Assembly (NCBI GenBank): GCA_041402125.1 | Contig: JAWKSY010000007.1 | Span: 62,001 to 126,000, forward strand | Length of the DNA: 64,000 nt | Reading direction: 5' to 3' | Source: JAWKSY01 sp041402125 | GTDB lineage: Bacteria > Planctomycetota > GCA-002687715 > DRQF01 | Part shown: positions 24,698 to 34,215 of the stretch, piece by piece | Position numbering within the stretch: position 1 is the stretch's first letter | Layout: each line of letters starts with the position of its first letter | The notes under the pieces: model-generated | Told to the model about the DNA's origin: nothing | Databases searched by the model: none | The model's input: only the letters and a program-made list of their open reading frames with translations | Position numbers and translations under genes: made by a program

Positions 24698-26185
24698 TCA
24701 CCGGACGAGCCCCACGCGCTTCCAGGGCCAGAAGATCGCCACCGCCCGGCCGAGGATCAAGGACCGGGGCACGAGCGGCGAGGGATCGCGCGAGACGGAA
24801 CCGTGCCCGCCCTCGGTGATGTCGTGCCGGTTGCCCAGGTGATCCATGAAATACTCCCCGATCAGGTCGCCGGTGTCCGAATCGTACTCCTTCCAGGGAT
24901 TGTCCACGCGGTGCTCGATCCGCTCGGGATCGAGGACGGCTTCGGAATCCCCGTAGATCTCCCGCCCGCCGAGGCTCGGGGGCCGGACCGTGACGCGATA
25001 CCACTCGCGCGAGTCCTTGCTCGCGCCGGAGTTGTCGCCCAGCACAAAGTAGTGTCCCTCCGTCACCTCCGTCCGCGGCGTGCTCTGGGCGCGGTAGTGG
25101 AGGTCCCGGGCGAGCTGGGTCCGCGTGAAGCGGAGCGCGCCGCCCTCGACGCCGAAGGCGCAGTGCTCGACGACCTCCCAGGGGCGCTCGGTGCGCACCG
25201 GTTCGTGCCGGTAGTCGTGCTCGAGGAGCGTCTCGCCGTCCGCCTCGATCCGCAGGCGGTCGTCGGCGTTGGCGAAGGAGAGGCGCGTCCGGCGGCCGGG
25301 GACGAGCCGGAAGCCGTCGAGGGCGGCGACGCGCTCCCCGTCGATGTAGAGCCCGCCGTCGTCCTTCGCGCCGCGGACAGGCACGCGCGCCTCGAGCGCG
25401 AGGGCGTGGTAGGCATCCCTCATCTCGAAGACGAGCGCGCCGCCCTCCGCGAGCGGCTCGACCTCGACCTCGAGGCGTCGGTCGCCGACGTGGAACTTCG
25501 CGGGGGCGTTCGCGTCCTGCCCCGGGGCGACGTCGAGGCGGCTGTCCATCACCGCCCGCTTGAAGACCGCCAGCGCCCGGCTCTCGCTCCGCGCGACCAC
25601 GCCCTCGTCGTAGCGCCAGCCGCCGTCGTCGAGGCCCTCGACCCGCCAGTTGCGGACGAAGGAGGCGAGATCCTCGGGACGGTCGGTCCCGTCCACGATC
25701 TGCGGGAAACGGTCGAAGATCGCGTCCTGCAGGGCGCGGGGCTTGCGCTGGATCCGCAGCTCGCCGTCGCGCCAGAGCTCGGTGATGTCGCGATAGGCCG
25801 CGCCGGGAGGACCGGTGTAGACGTCGCCGCCGATGAGGAAGATCGACTCCCCGGGCAGCCCGACGATGCGCTTCACGTAGGAGATCGTGAGGTTGTTCGG
25901 GAACTGGAAGACCGCGATCTCCCAGCGGCGCGGCGCGCGCGCAAGGTAGCCGATCCGGTCGACGAGGATGCGGTCGCCCACCTCCGGGTCGCCGTGGATC
26001 GCCGGCTCCATCGAACCGGTGGGGACCTTGTAGGCCTCGATCGCGAACTGCTTGATGGTCAGCGAGAGCGCGATCGCGACGGTGAGCGCCTCGATCACGT
26101 CCCGCAGGACGGAGTCGTTCTCCCGAGCCGTCGCCCCCTCGCGGTTCCCTTCGACCGGGAGTCCGGGCGACGACTCGGTGCTCAC
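24698..26185 (-). CDS. lepB: Signal peptidase I with a large internal insertion (paralogue 2)
   Basis: This is a 495-residue signal peptidase I, start GTG overlapping the lepA stop by 4 nt. The catalytic Ser58 is in PTGSMEPAI, Lys105 in SYVKRIVGLP, and LGDNSGAS at 382-389. The C-terminus reads RSLILGRAVAIFWPW. About 270 residues separate the Lys and GDN boxes. The extra region again looks like a beta-sandwich (LEVEVEPLAEGGALVFEMRD is comparable in place and pattern to the insertion of paralogue 1). A low-complexity polar N-terminus of about 25 residues precedes the membrane segment. The tandem arrangement behind lepA matches the common lepA-lepB pairing, here duplicated. Confidence 0.88.
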   Translation of the reverse strand: MSTESSPGLPVEGNREGATARENDSVLRDVIEALTVAIALSLTIKQFAIEAYKVPTGSMEPAIHGDPEVGDRILVDRIGYLARAPRRWEIAVFQFPNNLTISYVKRIVGLPGESIFLIGGDVYTGPPGAAYRDITELWRDGELRIQRKPRALQDAIFDRFPQIVDGTDRPEDLASFVRNWRVEGLDDGGWRYDEGVVARSESRALAVFKRAVMDSRLDVAPGQDANAPAKFHVGDRRLEVEVEPLAEGGALVFEMRDAYHALALEARVPVRGAKDDGGLYIDGERVAALDGFRLVPGRRTRLSFANADDRLRIEADGETLLEHDYRHEPVRTERPWEVVEHCAFGVEGGALRFTRTQLARDLHYRAQSTPRTEVTEGHYFVLGDNSGASKDSREWYRVTVRPPSLGGREIYGDSEAVLDPERIEHRVDNPWKEYDSDTGDLIGEYFMDHLGNRHDITEGGHGSVSRDPSPLVPRSLILGRAVAIFWPWKRVGLVR

Positions 26186-27990
26186 GAGTCGTCGTCCAGC
26201 TTGAGGGCGGCGAAGAAGGCCTCCTGCGGGATGTCGACGTTCGCGACCGACTTCATCCGCTTCTTGCCCGCCTTCTGCTTCTCGAGGAGCTTCCGCTTGC
26301 GCGTGATGTCGCCGCCGTAGCACTTCGCGGTGACGTTCTTGCGCATGGCCTGGATCGACTCTCGCGCGATGATCTTGCCGCCGATCGCCGCCTGCAGCGG
26401 CACCTCGAAGAGGTGGCGGGGGATCTCCTTCTTGAGCCGGAGGAGGAGCTGGCGTCCCTTCCGCTGCGCGACGTCGCGGTGGACGATCATGCTCAGGGCG
26501 TCGACCTCCGCGCCGTTGACGAGCACCCGCAGCTTCACGAGGTTCGCGGCGCGGTATTCCTTCACGTGGTAGTCCATCGTCCCGTAGCCCTGCGTCGCCG
26601 ACTTCAGCTTGTCGTAGAAGTCGAAGATGATCTCCGCCAGCGGCAGCTCGTAGTGCAGGAGGACGCGTTCCGGGCCGAGATACTCCGTCTTCACGTAGGT
26701 GCCGCGCTTCTCCTCGCAGATCTTCATGATCGGACCGATGGCGCGCTGCGGGAGGATCATGCTGACGTCGGCGACCGGCTCGGCGATCTCCTTGACCTTG
26801 CCGTCGTCCGGAAGCTGCGAGGGGTTGTCGATCATCACCTCGCTGCCGTCCGTCTTGACGAGGCGGTACGTGACGTTGGGCGGGGTCTGGACGAGGTCCA
26901 CGCCGGACTCTCGCTCGAGGCGCTCCTGCACGATCTCCATGTGGAGCAGGCCGAGGAATCCGGCGCGGAAGCCGAAGCCCAGCGCGTCCGAGGTCTCGGG
27001 CCAGAAGCTGAAGGACGAATCGTTCAGACGGAGCTTCTCGAGCGCCTGGCGGAGGCGGTCGTAGTCGCCCGCGGTGGCGGGATAGAGGCCGCAGAAGACG
27101 TAGGAAACGGGCTCCTGGAATCCCGGGAGCGGCGCGACCTCGGACTTCTGGTGGGCGACGGTGTCGCCGATCCGGACGTCCGCGACCGTCTTGATGTTGC
27201 AGATCAGGTAGCCCACCTCGCCGGCCGAGAGGGAGTCGGTGGGCGCGAGGGAGGGGCGGAACTTGCCGCACTCGAGGATCTCGTACTGCCGTCCGGTGCT
27301 CAGCATCTTGACGCGGTCGCGGCGCGAGATCGTCCCGTTGACGACGCGGACGTAGACGATGACGCCGCGGAACTCGTCGTAGTGCGAATCGATGATCATC
27401 GCCTGCAGCGGCGCGTCGCCGCGTCCGCGCGGCGGCGGGATCTTGTCGACGATCGCGTCGAGCAGCTCCTTCACGCCGACGCCGGTCTTGCCGGAGCAGT
27501 TCATCACGTCCTCGGCCGGCAGGCCGACGACGTGCTCGATCTCCTGCTTGACCTCGTCGGGTCGCGCGTGGGGGAGGTCGACCTTGTTGAGGACGGGGAT
27601 GATCTCGAGGTTCGCCTCGACCGCGAGGTAGGCGTTCGCCGCGGTCTGCGCCTCCACGCCCTGCGCCGCGTCGACGAGCAGCACCGCGCCCTCGCAGGCC
27701 GCCATGCTCCGCGAGACCTCGTAGCTGAAGTCGACGTGCCCCGGAGTGTCGATGAGGTGCATCAGGTAGGGCACCCCGTCCTTCTCCCAGTGGATCTCGA
27801 CCGCCTTCGCCTTGATCGTGATGCCCCGCTCCCGCTCGAGGTCCATCGCGTCGAGGACCTGCTCGCGCATGTGCCGCGCCTCGATCGCCCGCGTGAGGTC
27901 GAGGATGCGATCGGCCAGCGTCGACTTGCCGTGGTCGATGTGCGCGATGATGCAGAAGTTGCGGATGCGCGAGATGTCGGGGTGGCTCAT
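26182..27990 (-). CDS. lepA: Elongation factor 4 (LepA)
   Basis: A translational GTPase of 602 residues, the normal length, that acts on stalled or mispositioned ribosomes. G motifs are AHIDHGKST, the switch region RERGITIK, DTPGHVDF and NKVDLP. The C-terminal part includes the LepA-specific domain ending in YGGDITRKRKLLEKQK and a basic KKRMKS tail. ATG 27990 shares one base with the rdgB stop. The operon order rph-rdgB-lepA-lepB links RNA processing, nucleotide quality control, translation and secretion. Confidence 0.96.
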   Translation of the reverse strand: MSHPDISRIRNFCIIAHIDHGKSTLADRILDLTRAIEARHMREQVLDAMDLERERGITIKAKAVEIHWEKDGVPYLMHLIDTPGHVDFSYEVSRSMAACEGAVLLVDAAQGVEAQTAANAYLAVEANLEIIPVLNKVDLPHARPDEVKQEIEHVVGLPAEDVMNCSGKTGVGVKELLDAIVDKIPPPRGRGDAPLQAMIIDSHYDEFRGVIVYVRVVNGTISRRDRVKMLSTGRQYEILECGKFRPSLAPTDSLSAGEVGYLICNIKTVADVRIGDTVAHQKSEVAPLPGFQEPVSYVFCGLYPATAGDYDRLRQALEKLRLNDSSFSFWPETSDALGFGFRAGFLGLLHMEIVQERLERESGVDLVQTPPNVTYRLVKTDGSEVMIDNPSQLPDDGKVKEIAEPVADVSMILPQRAIGPIMKICEEKRGTYVKTEYLGPERVLLHYELPLAEIIFDFYDKLKSATQGYGTMDYHVKEYRAANLVKLRVLVNGAEVDALSMIVHRDVAQRKGRQLLLRLKKEIPRHLFEVPLQAAIGGKIIARESIQAMRKNVTAKCYGGDITRKRKLLEKQKAGKKRMKSVANVDIPQEAFFAALKLDDDS

Positions 27991-28615
27991 CAGTCGTTCC
28001 GAGCGTTCTCGACGATGCTGAAGATCGCGGGCAGCTCCTCGTGGAGCCGCCGGAGGGCCCGGCCGCGGTGCGAGACCTCGGCCTTCCGGTCGCGGTCGAC
28101 CTCGGCGAAGGTGAGGTCCCACTCCGGGAAGAGGAAGTAGGGGTCGTAGCCGAAACCTCCCTCGCCGCGCGGCGCCTCGAGGATCCGACCGCGGCAGGTC
28201 TCCTCGAGCTCGAGGAAGACCTTGCCCGGAGCGGCGACCGCGATGGCGCAGCGGTAGCCGGCGCCCGCTCGGACTCGGGCGTCCGGCGAGGTCGCGCAGC
28301 AGGCGCGCGTTGTTCGCGGCGTCGTCGGCCTCGGGGCCGGCGTAGCGCGCGGGTGGATCCAGGCGCGCCGTCGAGGGCGTCGACCTCGAGGCCCGAGTCG
28401 TCCGCGACGCAGATGAGGCCGGTGTGATCGGCGTAGTAGCGCGCCTTCAGGCACGCGTTCTCCGCGAAGCTCGCGCCGGTCTCGTCCGGCGCCGGGAGCT
28501 CGGGGGCGATCTCGTCCAGCGAGGACACCTCGCAGTCGAGGTCGGCGAGGAGCGCCCGCATCTCCTCGAGCTTCTTGCGGTTCTTGGTGCCGATGACGAT
28601 GTGGCGGCGGCTCAT
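27990..28615 (-). CDS. rdgB: dITP/XTP pyrophosphatase, frameshifted in this sequence
   Basis: RdgB/HAM1 removes non-canonical purine triphosphates. Similarity is complete but spread over three frames. The N-terminus (RHIVIGTKNRKKLEEMR, GASFAENACLKARYYA, VADDSGLEVDALDGAPG) is in the first frame. The middle (RYAGPEADDAANNARLLRD) is in a second. The rest (GYRCAIAVAAPGK, GEGGFGYDPYFLFPEW, HRGRALRRLHEELP) is in a third. The shifts lie near 28350 and 28275, both in GC-rich text. With both flanking genes intact and overlapping, base errors are more likely than a true pseudogene. Confidence 0.85.
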
Positions 28616-29343
28616 GCGAATCGCTCTCCCTCGCGGGTCCGGTGCTGGATCTCCGCGATCCGCGGGACCGCGCCCGCGGCCAGGTCCCAGCAGGCGTCGA
28701 ACTGCGCCTTCTCGAGCGGGCGGCCCTCGGCGCCGCCCTGGATCTCGACGAGGCGTCCGTCGTGAGTCATGACGAAGTTGACGTCGGCCTCGGCCCGCGC
28801 GTCCTCCTCGTAGCAGAGGTCGAGGTAGGGCGCACCCTCGATGATGCCGACGCTCACCGCGGCGACGCCGCCGACGAGGGCGTCCGCCTTGATCAGCTTC
28901 CGCTCGCGGAGGTCCTCGAGGCAATCGGCGAGCGCGATCCAGGCGCCGTTGATCGAGGCCGTCCGGGTGCCGCCGTCGGCCTCGACGACGTCGCAGTCGA
29001 TCCAGATCGTGCGGGGACCGATGCGGTCGAGCCGCACGAGGTTGCGCAGGTTCCGTCCGACGAGGCGCTGGATCTCGACCGTGCGCCCGTCGATCGGGCC
29101 GCGTCGTCCGTCGCGCGGCTTCCGGCGGTCGGTCGAGCCCGGGAGCATCCCGTACTCGGCGCTGAGCCAGCCCCGTCCCGTGTTCACGAGGAAGGGGGGC
29201 ACGCGGTCCTCGACCGTCGCGGTGCAGATGACGCGGGTCCGGCCCCACTCGATGAGGACGCTGCCCGGAGCGCTCGGAACGAAGTCCCGGGTGACCCGGA
29301 TCTCCCGGAGGGCGTCGAAGTTGCGCCCGTCGATGCGTTTCAT
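28612..29343 (-). CDS. rph: Ribonuclease PH
   Basis: A phosphorolytic 3'-exoribonuclease of 243 residues that trims tRNA 3' ends. Family landmarks are RVTRDFVPSAPGSVLIEWG, the catalytic-site region GWLSAEYGMLPGS, a basic RRKPRDGRRGPIDGR loop, IWIDCDVVEADGGTRTASI and DLCYEEDARAEADVNFVMT. First gene of its operon; its stop overlaps the rdgB ATG. The promoter with TTGATG and TATCAT is about 50 nt upstream. Confidence 0.96.
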   Translation of the reverse strand: MKRIDGRNFDALREIRVTRDFVPSAPGSVLIEWGRTRVICTATVEDRVPPFLVNTGRGWLSAEYGMLPGSTDRRKPRDGRRGPIDGRTVEIQRLVGRNLRNLVRLDRIGPRTIWIDCDVVEADGGTRTASINGAWIALADCLEDLRERKLIKADALVGGVAAVSVGIIEGAPYLDLCYEEDARAEADVNFVMTHDGRLVEIQGGAEGRPLEKAQFDACWDLAAGAVPRIAEIQHRTREGERFA

Positions 29344-29391
29344 GACCTATCTCTCGATGTGGTCGGGGCTTGCGTTTGCGAGCGCCGGCGC

Positions 29392-29420
29392 ATGATAGCG
29401 CCGCGGGGCGGGGGCATCAA
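29392..29420 (-). promoter_or_regulatory. Promoter of the rph-rdgB-lepA-lepB-lepB-lptB operon
   Basis: TTGATG (29420-29415), 17 nt, TATCAT (29397-29392) on the minus strand, between the ABC exporter gene and rph. Confidence 0.7.
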
Positions 29421-29457
29421 CGCGGACGGACTTCCTCGCCGCGCGTCGACGGGACCT

Positions 29458-31242
29458 TCAGCCGAGCTGGATCGCGTGCATCTCCGCGTAGGCGCCCTTC
29501 CGCGCCACGAGCTCCTCGTGGCGTCCGACCTCCAGCACCCGCCCGCCGTCCAGCACCACGATGCGGTCGGCGTTCCGGACGGTCGAGAGGCGATGCGCGA
29601 TGACCAGCGAGGTGCGGCCGCGCGTCAGGCGGTCGAGGGCGGACTGGACCAGGCGCTCGCTCCGGCTGTCGAGCGAGCTCGTCGCCTCGTCGAGGATCAG
29701 GAGGTCCGCGTTGCGGAGGATCGCGCGGGCGATCGTCAGCCGCTGCAGCTCGCCGCCCGAGAGGGTGACCCCGCGCTCGCCGACGACCGTCTCGTAGCCG
29801 AGCGGCAGGGCCGCGATCACGTCGTGGATGTTGGCGGCGCTCGAGGCCTCGATCATCTCCTCCTCGCTCGCGTCGGGGCGGGCGTAGAGGATGTTCTCGC
29901 GGACGGTCGTGTTGAAGACGAAGGGCTGCTGGGAGACGAGAGCGACGCGGTCGAGCCAGCGGTCGCGGTCGATCTCGCGGAGGTCCACGCCGTCGATCGC
30001 GATGCGTCCCGAGGTCGGGACGTAGAAGTCGGCGAGGAGGTCGGCGATCGTGCTCTTGCCCGAACCGCTGCGGCCGACGAGGGCGACGCACTCCCCGCGG
30101 GCGATCTCGAACTCGATGTTCGAGATCACCTCGGGACCCTCGTCCTCGTAGCGGAATCCCACCTTCTCGAAGCGGATCCCGCGCTCGAGGCCGGTGAAGG
30201 GACGCCCCTTCGTCACCGAGCGCTCCTCGAGGGGGGCGTCGAGGAGCTCGAAGATGCGCGCGGCCCCGGCGAGAGCCTCCTGGAGGTTGCCGTAGGCGTT
30301 TCCGAGGCGCTTGATGGGGCGGTAGATCATGCCCAGCGCGACGATGAAGGTCGTCAGCTCGGCCGGATTCACGAGATCCCCGCGGTGGACGAGCAGGAGG
30401 CCGCCGCCGAGGAAGAAGCCCGCGATGAGGACGTTGTAGAGGAAGTCCATCGCGCCCTTGCTCTCGGCCTTCGTCTTGACGGCCTTGAGCTCGCGGCGGA
30501 GGTACTCGCCGTTGGCGACCTCGAACCGGCGCTCCTCGATCTCCTCGGCGCGGAAGACCTTCACGGTGCGGATGCCGGAGATCGTCTGCAGCATCACCTG
30601 GGTCGTCTCCTCGAGGGATTCGAGGCCGCGGCGGGCGCGCTTCTTGAGCAGGCCGCCGAGCTTGACCACCGGGAAGACGATGAGCGGGAGGATCGGGATC
30701 GAGACGAGGGCGAGCGTGAGGTTCGCGTTGAAGAGTCCGATCACGAACACCACGATCATGATCGGGTGGAGCACGATCTCGCTGATGAAGATGTCGATCG
30801 TGCGGAAGCAGATCTGGACGTCGTTCGTGATGCGCGAGACGAGGTAGGCGATCCGCTTGCGATTGAAGAAGGAGAGCGGCAGTCGCAGGAGGTGCGCCAT
30901 GAGGTCGGCGCGCATGCGGACGACGACCTGGGTCGCGAGCCAGCGGAAGAAGTACTCGTTGATGACGAAGGTCACCGCGCCGACGAGCGCGACGGCGAGC
31001 AGCGAGGTCGAGATGGTCCAGAGGCTCGCGACGGCGGCTTCGGGATCGTCCTCGACCCGGAGGAGGACGTCCTCCATCAGGTTCTTGATCACGAAGACCG
31101 GATAGGCGCGGCAGGCGGCGTAGATGCCCATCGAGACCAGTGCGAGAGCGATCACCCGGCGCTCGCCCGACGCGTAGCCGAGGAGGCGCTTCAGGAGACG
31201 GAACGCCTCCGCGCGCTCGACTTTCCGCCGCTTCTCGCCCAT
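29458..31242 (-). CDS. ABC exporter, fused permease-ATPase, MsbA-like
   Basis: A 594-residue half-transporter. Six membrane segments are spread over residues about 30-330, followed by an ATPase domain. Motifs are Walker A GRSGSGKST, Q-loop VSQQPFVF, signature LSGGELQR, Walker B LLILDEATSSLD and H-loop IAHRLS. The membrane domain (FFNRKRIAYLVSRITNDVQ, RRGLESLEETTQVMLQTISG) resembles lipid A/lipid flippases of the MsbA type. Exporters of drugs or peptides cannot be excluded by sequence alone. A -10-like TACACT (31323-31318) stands about 75 nt upstream. It precedes the rph operon on the same strand, but rph has its own promoter. Confidence 0.88.
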   Translation of the reverse strand: MGEKRRKVERAEAFRLLKRLLGYASGERRVIALALVSMGIYAACRAYPVFVIKNLMEDVLLRVEDDPEAAVASLWTISTSLLAVALVGAVTFVINEYFFRWLATQVVVRMRADLMAHLLRLPLSFFNRKRIAYLVSRITNDVQICFRTIDIFISEIVLHPIMIVVFVIGLFNANLTLALVSIPILPLIVFPVVKLGGLLKKRARRGLESLEETTQVMLQTISGIRTVKVFRAEEIEERRFEVANGEYLRRELKAVKTKAESKGAMDFLYNVLIAGFFLGGGLLLVHRGDLVNPAELTTFIVALGMIYRPIKRLGNAYGNLQEALAGAARIFELLDAPLEERSVTKGRPFTGLERGIRFEKVGFRYEDEGPEVISNIEFEIARGECVALVGRSGSGKSTIADLLADFYVPTSGRIAIDGVDLREIDRDRWLDRVALVSQQPFVFNTTVRENILYARPDASEEEMIEASSAANIHDVIAALPLGYETVVGERGVTLSGGELQRLTIARAILRNADLLILDEATSSLDSRSERLVQSALDRLTRGRTSLVIAHRLSTVRNADRIVVLDGGRVLEVGRHEELVARKGAYAEMHAIQLG

Positions 31243-31518
31243 CGACCCGTCCCGCGGTGTCCCGGCCGGCGCTCTAAACCCTTCAAGCGCTGGCGTTTCC
31301 GGACCGTCTCGGCCGCGAGTGTAGCAAGGCGGGGCGGGAGCGGCCAGCGACCTTCATCCGGGCTTCGGCCGCCGGCGGCATTTGGCCGAAGATGGGAACG
31401 TGCTTTGCGTACAAGATCCGTCCAGACGAGACCGGGAAAACCCTCTATGTAGGGAGGTCCCGGCGGAGCCCAGCACCGGTCGCCGTCCATTCCCGCGGCG
31501 ACCACGAAAGGAGCCACG

Positions 31519-33753
31519 ATGAAGATCCAGGCTCGAATCCCTCGCGAACGGTCCCGGGCCGGTCGGCGCGTCGCGCTGATCCTGGCGCTCGGCCTCGCGG
31601 CATTCGCCTGGCCCGATGCGTCCGGCCTCGACGGTGTCGAGCTGGGCGGACTCCACGCCCAGGTGGCGGTTCCCACCCCCGGCGGCGTCAGCCCGCTGCC
31701 CTCGACGTCCGGTCCGGACCGTCCGGCCGACCCCCGCGATCGCGGATCCCGAGACGGAAGTCGCAACGCAGGCGGAGGTTACCAGCCGGGCGGCACCGGC
31801 ACCGCGTCTCCCTTCTCGCCCGGCGGAACGGGCACCGCGAAGGGTGACGGCCCCGGCGGGGGCGGATCGACCGGCGGCGGCGGCCAGAATGGCGGCCCCG
31901 GCGGCGTCGGCACGCCCGGCGGCGGCGCGGGCGGCAACACGGGAGTCGGCGGCGGCGTGGGCGGCGGTTCGCCCGGCGGCGCGGGCGGTCTCGGCGGCGG
32001 CCAGAACGGCGGCGGCTCGCCCCTGCCCGGCCCGGCGCCGGTTCCCGGCGGCCGGACCCGCGGCAGCGAGTCCGTCGACGACGACTGGACCCTGTGGTGG
32101 CGGATCAACGAGCTCCACGAGCTGGCGCTCGACGAGCGTTACCGCGACCGGACGCTCCAGGCCGAACCCGATCGCGACCTCTTCCTCGGCGGCGAGCACC
32201 GCGGCCGGGCGCAGCTCATCACCGGCGGCTCCGAGCGCGCCCTGAAGAAGGCCATGCCGGCCCTCCAGGTCCTCGCGCGTCACGAGACGGCGCGCGTGCG
32301 CGCCGAGGCCGTGCTCGCGATGGGCAAGGTCGGCGGCGACGGCGTGGTCACCAGCATCGCGCCCTTCGTGAAGGACGGGAACCTGGACGTGCGCAAGCAC
32401 GCGATCCTCGGCCTCGGCCTCACGCAGTCCTCGCGAGCCTTCCCTCACCGGCGGCTCGTCCTCAAGGATCCCTCGGCCAATGACGCCGAGCACGCCTTCG
32501 CGGCCATCGCGCTCGGCCTCCTCGGCGACGAGCGCGGCGTGGAGGTCCTGCGCGAGGTGATCGAGAAGCGGTCCCGACCCCAGGAGGTCCGCGCCGCGGC
32601 CCTCTACGCGCTCGGCCACATCGGCACGAACGCCGCCCGCGTCTACCTCGAGTACTTCGTCCTGCGCCCGCTCGAGGACGACCTGCTCCGCTCGGCGGCC
32701 CTCCAGGGCCTCGCGGCGTCCGGTCGCGCGGACACCAGCCGGACCTTCGAGAACCTGCTCCTGGACGCCAACGTCCACGTGCGCCGTTCGGCGGCGATCG
32801 CGCTCGGGCAGGTCTCCTTCGCGACCCCCTATCGCGCGCAGCTCGCGGCGATGGAGAAGGACTTCGAGACCGGTCGCGACGACGGCGCGGGCGTGATCTC
32901 GCCGCGCGCCCGGGAGGAGGCCGACGCCTATCTCGGCGGCCTCCGCCTGAAGGTCGAGAAGGAGGAACGGCGCCTCGAGATGCTCCGGGACGAGACCGTG
33001 CGGGCCCTGGTCCGCGCGATCCGCGACGACAGCGACGTCATGGTGCGGAACTTCGCCTTGCTCTCGCTCGGCCGCCTCGGCGGTCCCGTCGCCCGCAAGG
33101 CGCTGGAGGAGAACCTCGACGGCGCCGCGATCCAGTCGATGAAGGCCTTCTCCGCCCTCGGCATGGGCCTCGCGAAGGACGAGGAACTCTCGAGCTCGCT
33201 CCGCGACGCCCTCGAGCGCGGTCGTCTCGCGCCCGACACGCGCGGCGCGGTCGCGATCGCCCTCGGACTCGCCGACGAGCGCCAGGCGGGCAAGCTGCTC
33301 CTGAAGCAGCTCCGCTCCTCGGGCGACACCGAAGCGATCCGCGGGGCGGCGATCGGGCTCGGCCTCATCGCCGAACGCGACGCGGCGGAGCTGCTCATGG
33401 ACCTCGCGAAGTCGAAGAGCCGTCCCGAACTCAAGCGGGAGGTGGGCATCGCCCTCGGCCTGCTCGGGGACGAGCGCGCCCTCGAGGCCTTCGCGGCCCG
33501 CCTGAAGCGCTCCTCGGTCAGCTCCCGCGTCGCCGCCGCGGAGGCCCTCGCGGGCTTCCCGGACGAGCGGGCGCTCGACGTCGTCGTCGGCGTTCTCGAC
33601 CAGCCCGGGATCAAGGACAGCGTCGAGGCGGCCTGCGCCCGCGCGATCGGCGTCCTCGCCGAGAAGGGCGACACGCCGGTGTCCTCGGACTTCTTCCGCC
33701 ACCTCAACTACCTGATGCGCTTCCGGGCGCTCAACGAGGCGGCGGTGCTCTGA
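31519..33753 (+). CDS. Secreted HEAT-repeat protein with a glycine-rich linker
   Basis: A 744-residue protein. It has a basic start and hydrophobic segment (VALILALGLAAFAW) typical of a signal peptide, a Pro/Gly/Ser-rich linker (about 50-180, with long GG-rich stretches), then about 550 residues of helical repeats. Repeat units such as VRAEAVLAMGKVGGD, VRKHAILGLGL, VRAAALYALGHIG and GAAIGLGLIAERDAAE mark HEAT/PBS-lyase-type repeats, an adaptor fold for protein binding. No enzyme motif is seen. Its partner is unknown. A strong terminator follows 21 nt behind the stop. The upstream 31243-31518 gap has a possible -10 (TATGTA) but no convincing -35. Confidence 0.75.
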   Translation: MKIQARIPRERSRAGRRVALILALGLAAFAWPDASGLDGVELGGLHAQVAVPTPGGVSPLPSTSGPDRPADPRDRGSRDGSRNAGGGYQPGGTGTASPFSPGGTGTAKGDGPGGGGSTGGGGQNGGPGGVGTPGGGAGGNTGVGGGVGGGSPGGAGGLGGGQNGGGSPLPGPAPVPGGRTRGSESVDDDWTLWWRINELHELALDERYRDRTLQAEPDRDLFLGGEHRGRAQLITGGSERALKKAMPALQVLARHETARVRAEAVLAMGKVGGDGVVTSIAPFVKDGNLDVRKHAILGLGLTQSSRAFPHRRLVLKDPSANDAEHAFAAIALGLLGDERGVEVLREVIEKRSRPQEVRAAALYALGHIGTNAARVYLEYFVLRPLEDDLLRSAALQGLAASGRADTSRTFENLLLDANVHVRRSAAIALGQVSFATPYRAQLAAMEKDFETGRDDGAGVISPRAREEADAYLGGLRLKVEKEERRLEMLRDETVRALVRAIRDDSDVMVRNFALLSLGRLGGPVARKALEENLDGAAIQSMKAFSALGMGLAKDEELSSSLRDALERGRLAPDTRGAVAIALGLADERQAGKLLLKQLRSSGDTEAIRGAAIGLGLIAERDAAELLMDLAKSKSRPELKREVGIALGLLGDERALEAFAARLKRSSVSSRVAAAEALAGFPDERALDVVVGVLDQPGIKDSVEAACARAIGVLAEKGDTPVSSDFFRHLNYLMRFRALNEAAVL

Positions 33754-33774
33754 AGCGACCGGACGCGTGAAGAG

Positions 33775-33815
33775 AGGGGCCGCGACCGGCATCGCCGGTC
33801 GCGGCCCCTTCTCGT
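33775..33815 (+). terminator. Intrinsic terminator behind the HEAT-repeat gene
   Basis: A 16-bp stem (AGGGGCCGCGACCGGC, loop ATC, complement) is followed by TTCTCGTT. The right half of this stem is the start of the 212-bp unit that is repeated downstream. Confidence 0.8.
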
Positions 33816-33895
33816 TGCGGTCGACGTTCGCGGGGTCGGCGGCGGTGGGCCGCGAGCGTTTCACATCGCGTGTCGGACCCGCGTCCGCCGCCCTG

Positions 33896-34002
33896 ATGCG
33901 AGTACGGTGCCAGTCACCGGATGAGCATCCCTCGATGCCGGCTGCGACGTCGAGGCTTCGTTCGGAGGGATGCTCATCCGGTGACTGGCACCGTACTCGC
34001 AT
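33896..34002. repeat. Inverted-repeat element E4
   Basis: Arms 33896-33928 and 33970-34002 flank a 41-nt spacer with complementary ends CCCTC and GAGGG. Inner arm ends are GAGCAT and ATGCTC. Confidence 0.9.
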
Positions 34003-34107
34003 CTTCCCGGTCGCGGCCTCTTCTCGTTGGGGTCGTCGTTCGCGGGGTCGGGGTCGGTGGGCCGCGAGCGCTTCGCCTCGCGTGTCGGACCCGCGTCTGC
34101 CGCCCTG

Positions 34108-34215
34108 ATGCTAGTACGGTGCCAGTCACCGGATGTGCATCCCCGCGATGCCGGCTGCGACGTCGAGGCTTCGTTCGGAGGGATGCTCATCCGGTGACTG
34201 GCACCGTACTCGCAT
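34108..34215. repeat. Inverted-repeat element E5
   Basis: Arms 34108-34140 and 34183-34215, spacer 42 nt. The left arm ends in GTGCAT and the right arm begins with ATGCTC, so here the two arms do not match at one base. E5 may be a hybrid of the E4 and E6 forms. Confidence 0.9.
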
